From FLUQ01 sp031551515 (GTDB lineage Bacteria > Desulfobacterota > Desulfovibrionia > Desulfovibrionales > Desulfovibrionaceae): a stretch of 64,000 nucleotides of DNA. The position numbers were made by a program, and so were the translations under genes. Position 1 is the stretch's first letter. Each line of letters begins with the position of its first letter. Below are positions 59,957-64,000 of this stretch, piece by piece. The notes under the pieces are model-generated. The model was not told the origin of the DNA and did no database searches. It saw nothing but the letters and a program-made list of their open reading frames with translations. The DNA lies in NCBI GenBank assembly GCA_031551515.1, contig JAVBNL010000036.1:1-64000 (forward strand), given 5' to 3'.

Positions 59957-60220
59957 ATGAACCCTACCGGAAACTGGTGGAAATACGGCCTGGCCCTTGG
60001 CGCCGGGGTCGCCGTGGGCGCGATTGGCGCCGTTATTTTGAGCCGTGGCAACGTGAACCTGAAAAAAGTCGCAGCCGACCTGCTCAGTCACGGGATGGAC
60101 CTGAAAGAGAAAACAGCCACATTCATGGAAACCGCCAAGGAAAATTTTGAAGATATCGCCGCGGAAGCCCGCCACGCCAGCGAAGCCAGAAAAACCGCGG
60201 CCACCAAGACGGAAGCATGA
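59957..60220 (+). CDS. fezA: Small membrane protein, candidate FezA
   Basis: The 87-residue protein has one Gly/Ala-rich membrane helix (YGLALGAGVAVGAIGAVILS) and a charged, probably helical tail rich in Lys, Ala and Glu (LKEKTATFMETAKENFEDIA). It starts after an AAAGGAG site and overlaps the P-type ATPase start (ATGA). In ferrosome loci of Desulfovibrio magneticus and Clostridioides a small membrane protein accompanies the P1B-6 ATPase FezB. I assign the name by that context and not by sequence identity, which I cannot check here. Confidence 0.5.
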   Translation: MNPTGNWWKYGLALGAGVAVGAIGAVILSRGNVNLKKVAADLLSHGMDLKEKTATFMETAKENFEDIAAEARHASEARKTAATKTEA

Positions 60221-62493
60221 CACGACGCGCGCGCGCTCCTCTTTCCTGTCCGGGAGAATCTTCCCCGCATTCCCTGCCGCCCACAAGCGGCAAGGGATCG
60301 CGGGGTGATACTTCTCCCCGTGTGTTGTACGCACGGCAAGCCGGAAGCGTCAGCTTTTTTTTGGCCCATGAAATTCCCGGCCGTATGCGTCTGCGCCCTG
60401 TTGATCGCAAAGGGGCAGGCGTTGAAGCTGATGTGATCGAAGCCGCCTTGCGCAATGTGGCGGGAGACCAGGTGCGCTGCACCGTATCCGCCAGGACCGG
60501 CAGCGTTCTTTTGCTGTACACGCAAGCAGAAGCACGGCGGCGGATTCTGGCCGCCTTTGCCGTGCCGGTTCCCAAAGGCAGCGCCCCGCTCGCCGCAAAT
60601 ACGGCCTTGCCCGGCATGGCTAAAGATGAAGCGCAACCCCTTGCCGTGCATAACCCCATACCGGGCAAACTGCTCTCCATCTTTTTCTATCCGCGCATTG
60701 TGCAGTCTCTTTTGGCCGGATTGCGGGCGGTTCCCTACATTATCAAAGGTCTGTGGGCTTTTCTGCGCGGCAGGCTGGACCTGACCGTGCTGGATGGGGC
60801 CGCGCTTGTGGTCTGCCTGCTGCGCCGCGATTTCAAGTCTCTTGGGTCCATCGTGTTCTTTTTCGCTCTGGGCGATTTCCTCGCTGAATGGACCAAAAAG
60901 AAATCGCGCTCCAGCCTTGAAGAAAGCCTGAATATCGATATCACCCATGTCTGGATACGCCTGGATGGCGTGGAACAGGAAATCCTCTTCCGCGACCTGA
61001 AAGCCGGCGATACGCTGGTTGTGCGCACCGGTTCCGTCATTCCCGCCGACGGCACGGTGGTTGACGGCGAAGGGCTGGTCAACCAGGCTTTCATGACCGG
61101 CGAGTCCATGCCGGTACGCCGGGCCGCCGGTTCCACCGTATACGCGGGAACCACACTGGAAGCGGGCGAACTTTACATTCAGGCGACCAAAGTGGGCTCC
61201 GATACCCGTATCAAATCCATCATACGCTGCATCGAAGAGTCAGAACTGACCAAAGCCGCCATTCAGGGCAAGTACGAACGGATAGCCGACGCCATTGTTC
61301 CCTACAATTTTCTACTGAGCGGCCTTGTTTTTGCGCTCACCCGCGACCCTGTGCGGGCCGGGTCCGTTCTTTTGGTGGACTATTCCTGCGCCATTCGCCT
61401 GGCCACCCCGCTTGCCATTTTCACCGGCATGCGCGAGGCGGCGGAACACGGAGTGCTGATCAAGGGCGGCAAATTCATGGAGGCCCTGGCCCATGCGGAT
61501 GCCGTGGTGTTCGACAAAACCGGCACGCTGACCCAGGCGCAGCCCGCGGTGGTTGACATCGTGCCTTTCGGCGACCATACCGCCAAATCCATACTGCGCC
61601 TTGCGGCCTGCCTTGAAGAACATTTCGCCCACCCGGTGGGCCAGGCTGTCGTGCGCGCGGCTGAAGAGCAAAATTTGCAGCACCGCGAAGAGCACACGCA
61701 GATAGAATTCATTGTGGCGCACGGCATTGCCTCGCGCTGGAAAGGACAACGCGTGCTCATCGGCAGCGAGCATTTCGTGCTGGAAGATGAAGGCATTCGC
61801 CTGGGTACAAAAGAAAAGGAAACCATCGACGCGCAGGCGAAAATGGGCCGTTCCGTACTGTATCTTTCCATCGGTGAAGAGCTTGCCGGGGTGATTCTGA
61901 TTGAAGACGCCATCCGCCCTGACGCACAGGACGTCATTCAGGCCCTGCGCGAAGACGGCATACAGCGCATCATCATGCTGACCGGCGACGGGCCTTTTAC
62001 GGCGCAGGCCATAGCGTCCCGCTCCGGCATTACGGAATTCAAGGCACGCGTGACGCCTGAAGGCAAGGCGGAGTTCATCAACCAGCTCAAAAAAGAAGGC
62101 CATACCGTGTTGATGGTCGGCGACGGCATCAACGACTCCCCCGCCCTTTCAGCGGCGGATGTGGGCGTCGCCATGCGCGGCGGGGCCGACCTGGCCCGCG
62201 AAGTGGCGGATATGGTTCTGACTCGTGGGGAACTGGGCGATATCTTGTGGGCCCGGCAACTTTCGCGCAACGCGCTCGGCAGGGTGCGCGGCAACTTCTT
62301 TTCTTCGCTGTTATGGAACAGCCTCTTTCTTACCGGCGGGCTGCTGGGTATTCTCAGGCCCGGACTTTCCGCGCTGCTGCACAATGCAAGCACGGCGGCC
62401 ATTGCCGTTTCCAGCATGCGCCCGCTTCTGCCCCTGCCGCAAAACGGCACAGAGGACGCGGTTTCAGACCCGCAACAAGGAATACAGCCATGA
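60217..62493 (+). CDS. fezB: P1B-type ATPase with SCA motif, candidate ferrosome ATPase FezB
   Basis: The 758-residue ATPase has a cysteine-poor HMA-like N-terminal domain (about 46-115, with GRMRLR and RTGSVLLLY), the actuator TGES (294-297), phosphorylation site DKTGTLT (Asp433) and hinge GDGIND (from 635). In the membrane metal site the usual CPx is replaced by Ser390-Cys391-Ala392 (DYSCAIRLATP). As I recall, this departs from copper/zinc pumps and is the mark of the P1B-6 group that includes FezB, which builds iron-filled ferrosomes. Both ends overlap neighbouring genes by ATGA. The first 45 residues span a DNA inverted repeat and may be unnatural. Confidence 0.75.
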   Translation: MTRRARAPLSCPGESSPHSLPPTSGKGSRGDTSPRVLYARQAGSVSFFLAHEIPGRMRLRPVDRKGAGVEADVIEAALRNVAGDQVRCTVSARTGSVLLLYTQAEARRRILAAFAVPVPKGSAPLAANTALPGMAKDEAQPLAVHNPIPGKLLSIFFYPRIVQSLLAGLRAVPYIIKGLWAFLRGRLDLTVLDGAALVVCLLRRDFKSLGSIVFFFALGDFLAEWTKKKSRSSLEESLNIDITHVWIRLDGVEQEILFRDLKAGDTLVVRTGSVIPADGTVVDGEGLVNQAFMTGESMPVRRAAGSTVYAGTTLEAGELYIQATKVGSDTRIKSIIRCIEESELTKAAIQGKYERIADAIVPYNFLLSGLVFALTRDPVRAGSVLLVDYSCAIRLATPLAIFTGMREAAEHGVLIKGGKFMEALAHADAVVFDKTGTLTQAQPAVVDIVPFGDHTAKSILRLAACLEEHFAHPVGQAVVRAAEEQNLQHREEHTQIEFIVAHGIASRWKGQRVLIGSEHFVLEDEGIRLGTKEKETIDAQAKMGRSVLYLSIGEELAGVILIEDAIRPDAQDVIQALREDGIQRIIMLTGDGPFTAQAIASRSGITEFKARVTPEGKAEFINQLKKEGHTVLMVGDGINDSPALSAADVGVAMRGGADLAREVADMVLTRGELGDILWARQLSRNALGRVRGNFFSSLLWNSLFLTGGLLGILRPGLSALLHNASTAAIAVSSMRPLLPLPQNGTEDAVSDPQQGIQP

Positions 62494-62936
62494 TCAGCAG
62501 TTTTATCGACGGCAGAGTCCGTTTGCGCACCCCCGCCCTGACGGACCCGGCCATTATGGAGCAAGTGGTCAGCATAGCGCGGGCGCAGGAAGGCGTGCAT
62601 ACCGTAACGCCCAATACGCGCACCGGCAGTTTGCTTGTGGAGTACGACCCCACGAAAGTAACCAGAGAAGTGCTGGATCTCGCCCTGCAATCCCTGCGGG
62701 AATTTTTGGCCCCTCTTGAAAAGCCGCGCACGGGAAAAAAACTTTTCCCCCGTATTTCTTTCGCGTGCGGGCGGCGCGGGGTCGGCGGCAAGGCCGAGCT
62801 GCGTTTACTGGGCCTGTCCGGCGGCATCAGCCTTGCCGGCAGCCTTTTTTCCCCCCGTCTGCATATTCTTTCAGGCCTTTTGTTTACAGCGCTTATGGCC
62901 AGGCACGTATTTTCGTATCGAAACAAACTGCTGTAG
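62490..62936 (+). CDS. fezC: HMA-like membrane protein, candidate FezC
   Basis: The 148-residue protein has an N-terminal HMA-like fold without the metal-binding CxxC. It shares GRVRLR and RTGSLLVEYDP with the N-terminal domain of the preceding ATPase (GRMRLR, RTGSVLLLYT). A basic linker and a hydrophobic hairpin (LRLLGLSGGISLAGSLF, ILSGLLFTALMARHVF) follow. Translation starts at an ATGA overlap with the ATPase stop. Its position and the shared Arg-rich motif suit the FezC component described in Desulfovibrio ferrosome clusters. Confidence 0.6.
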   Translation: MISSFIDGRVRLRTPALTDPAIMEQVVSIARAQEGVHTVTPNTRTGSLLVEYDPTKVTREVLDLALQSLREFLAPLEKPRTGKKLFPRISFACGRRGVGGKAELRLLGLSGGISLAGSLFSPRLHILSGLLFTALMARHVFSYRNKLL

Positions 62937-62954
62937 CGAACCGTTTCAAACTCA

Positions 62955-62990
62955 AAAAATCCCCTCTTGCGGCAGCTTGGGGGGATTTTT
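62955..62990. terminator. Bidirectional terminator after the fez-like cluster
   Basis: Arms AAAAATCCCC and GGGGATTTTT with a 16-nt interval and T tract lie 19 bp after the cluster, between it and the converging mgtC gene. Confidence 0.8.
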
Positions 62991-63015
62991 TTGCGGGCAG
63001 GCAAGAACATGACGC

Positions 63016-63726
63016 TTACGCCGTTTCTTCCTGCCGGGTATTGGTTACGGACAACACAAAAGGCAGCGCGGCGACCGTATCCACCAGTTCCGGCAGGTTC
63101 TTGCCGCCCTGTATTGTCACGCTCAAACTGGCGGTCTGCCTTTCTTCGTTACGGTCGATGGCGAATTCCGTCAGCATGAACTTTCGTTCCGCGCAGATGG
63201 AAACAAGCGTTCCCACGGCGTCATACCCTACCTGATACACGATATACAGGCGATCGTGAGCTCCCACGATACGGGTGATCAGAAAAGTGTACCCGTAAAC
63301 CACAAAAAAATGCCCGGCTGTGGCGCAAATGGCCAGAACGGGAAGCCCCGCGCCGCAGGCCATGCCCACCCCGGCGGTCAACCAGACCACCGCCGCCGTG
63401 GTCAGGCCGCGAACAATATCTTTGCGCACGAAAATAAGCCCGCCGCCGATAAACCCGATGCCGCTCACAACCTGGGCGGCCACGCGGGAAGGGTCGAGAA
63501 CCACCCGCCCCGCTTCCAGCACGTCGGCAAACCCGTATTTGGAAACAAGCATCATCAAGGCCGCGGCCAGCCCTACCAGCGCATGCGTGCGCAACCCGGC
63601 ACTTTTCAGTTTATATTCGCGCTCAAGCCCGATGGCCGATGATAACAGAAAGGCCAGCAAAAGTTCCGCCAGTTGCGGCAGGCCTTGCCCGGCAGGTTCC
63701 ATGGAAAAAAATTCAGCGATGCTCAT
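63016..63726 (-). CDS. mgtC: MgtC/SapB family membrane protein
   Basis: The 236-residue protein has about five N-terminal membrane helices with the MgtC signatures LLAFLLSSAIGLEREYKLK, GLRTHALVGLAAALMMLVS and QVVSGIGFIGGGLIFV, and a soluble C-terminal ACT-like domain. In pathogens MgtC is a virulence and low-magnesium factor that inhibits the F-ATPase or acts on phosphate homeostasis; in free-living bacteria the role is less clear. ATG at 63726 has a GGGAGAG site. Confidence 0.92.
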   Translation of the reverse strand: MSIAEFFSMEPAGQGLPQLAELLLAFLLSSAIGLEREYKLKSAGLRTHALVGLAAALMMLVSKYGFADVLEAGRVVLDPSRVAAQVVSGIGFIGGGLIFVRKDIVRGLTTAAVVWLTAGVGMACGAGLPVLAICATAGHFFVVYGYTFLITRIVGAHDRLYIVYQVGYDAVGTLVSICAERKFMLTEFAIDRNEERQTASLSVTIQGGKNLPELVDTVAALPFVLSVTNTRQEETA

Positions 63727-63935
63727 TGGCTCTCCCAAAGTGTTGCCCGTATGGGCGCGGGCCAGAAACCATCCGTTACAACGGCGGACGAATCGTACGC
63801 TATATTTTTATATTGCACAGAACAGCAGTCTGTCCAGAGCGGCCGGGACCTTCGGGCCCCCTCTTGTGATATGACCCGGTTGCGAGTAAGTTGGCTTGTC
63901 TTTTTTCCTGTTACCCTTGTCCTAACGGAGCTTCT

Positions 63936-64000
63936 ATGCGTATCGGCATTCCCAAGGAAATCAAGATTAATGAAAATCGCGTGGCGGTTACCCCGGCCGG
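63936..64000 (+). CDS. ald: Alanine dehydrogenase, N-terminal part
   Basis: The 21 complete codons read MRIGIPKEIKINENRVAVTP then A, the N terminus of NAD-dependent alanine dehydrogenase, which converts alanine and pyruvate reversibly. A CGGAG site precedes the ATG. The gene runs off the right edge of the window. Confidence 0.88.
   Translation, partial: MRIGIPKEIKINENRVAVTPA

Overview
The window is GC-rich, gene-dense bacterial chromosome. Gene families and order point to a sulfate-reducing Desulfovibrionaceae-type organism (Desulfovibrio or a close relative). This placement is inference from: an rpsU-yqeY-mutS2-dnaG-rpoD macromolecular-synthesis operon, a yebC-ruvC-ruvA-ruvB-thyX operon beside a dnaA gene, a cupin/XRE regulator paired with an AMP-forming acyl-CoA synthetase, a CarD-rho pair, and a candidate ferrosome (fez) cluster. 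No 16S rRNA gene or dissimilatory sulfate-reduction gene is present to confirm it.

Layout. 1-540: the end of an IS3-family element, a truncated gene remnant, a degraded tRNA-Leu-like 3' half and an intact tRNA-Leu(GAG), which together look like an eroded integration site. 540-6470 (mostly minus): rimI-tpiA-secG and GAF-mreB-suhB-SUKH transcription units, with a divergent NUDIX gene. 6630-13000 (plus): a mini-lipoprotein, hslV-ispE, two tRNA-Gln genes, prs-rplY, pth, carD and rho. 13050-26000 (minus): a diguanylate cyclase, the macromolecular-synthesis operon, then an operon of two uncharacterised proteins, an EF-G and ksgA. 26100-34480: a lipase with a histone-H1-like tail, a glycosyltransferase, a TPR lipoprotein, an orphan HlyD-type protein, gpsA, and the acyl-CoA synthetase with its regulator. 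34580-41000 (minus): dnaA with an AT-rich upstream region, thyX, ruvBAC, yebC and rlmE.

41060-53100 is more accessory: a CgeB-type glycosyltransferase, tRNA-Ala followed by a strikingly AT-rich methyltransferase, a PHP phosphoesterase, RidA, two membrane proteins, an O-acetylhomoserine sulfhydrylase, an MFS transporter with a lipoprotein, an AldA-type aldehyde dehydrogenase, a nitroreductase and a secreted protein.

53180-62940 is the most interesting stretch. A tRNA(CAT) gene starts a 5.4-kb segment that carries a ferric-iron-type ABC transporter operon with two different ATPases. The segment ends in a 46/50-identical copy of the tRNA 3' half, inside which the last ATPase gene finds its stop codon, so it resembles a genomic island. 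After a patatin gene comes a translationally coupled three-gene cluster: a small membrane protein, a P1B-type ATPase with Ser-Cys-Ala in place of the usual CPx metal motif, and a cysteine-free HMA-like protein. I read this as a ferrosome (fezABC-like) iron-storage organelle cluster. The window closes with mgtC and the start of an alanine dehydrogenase gene.
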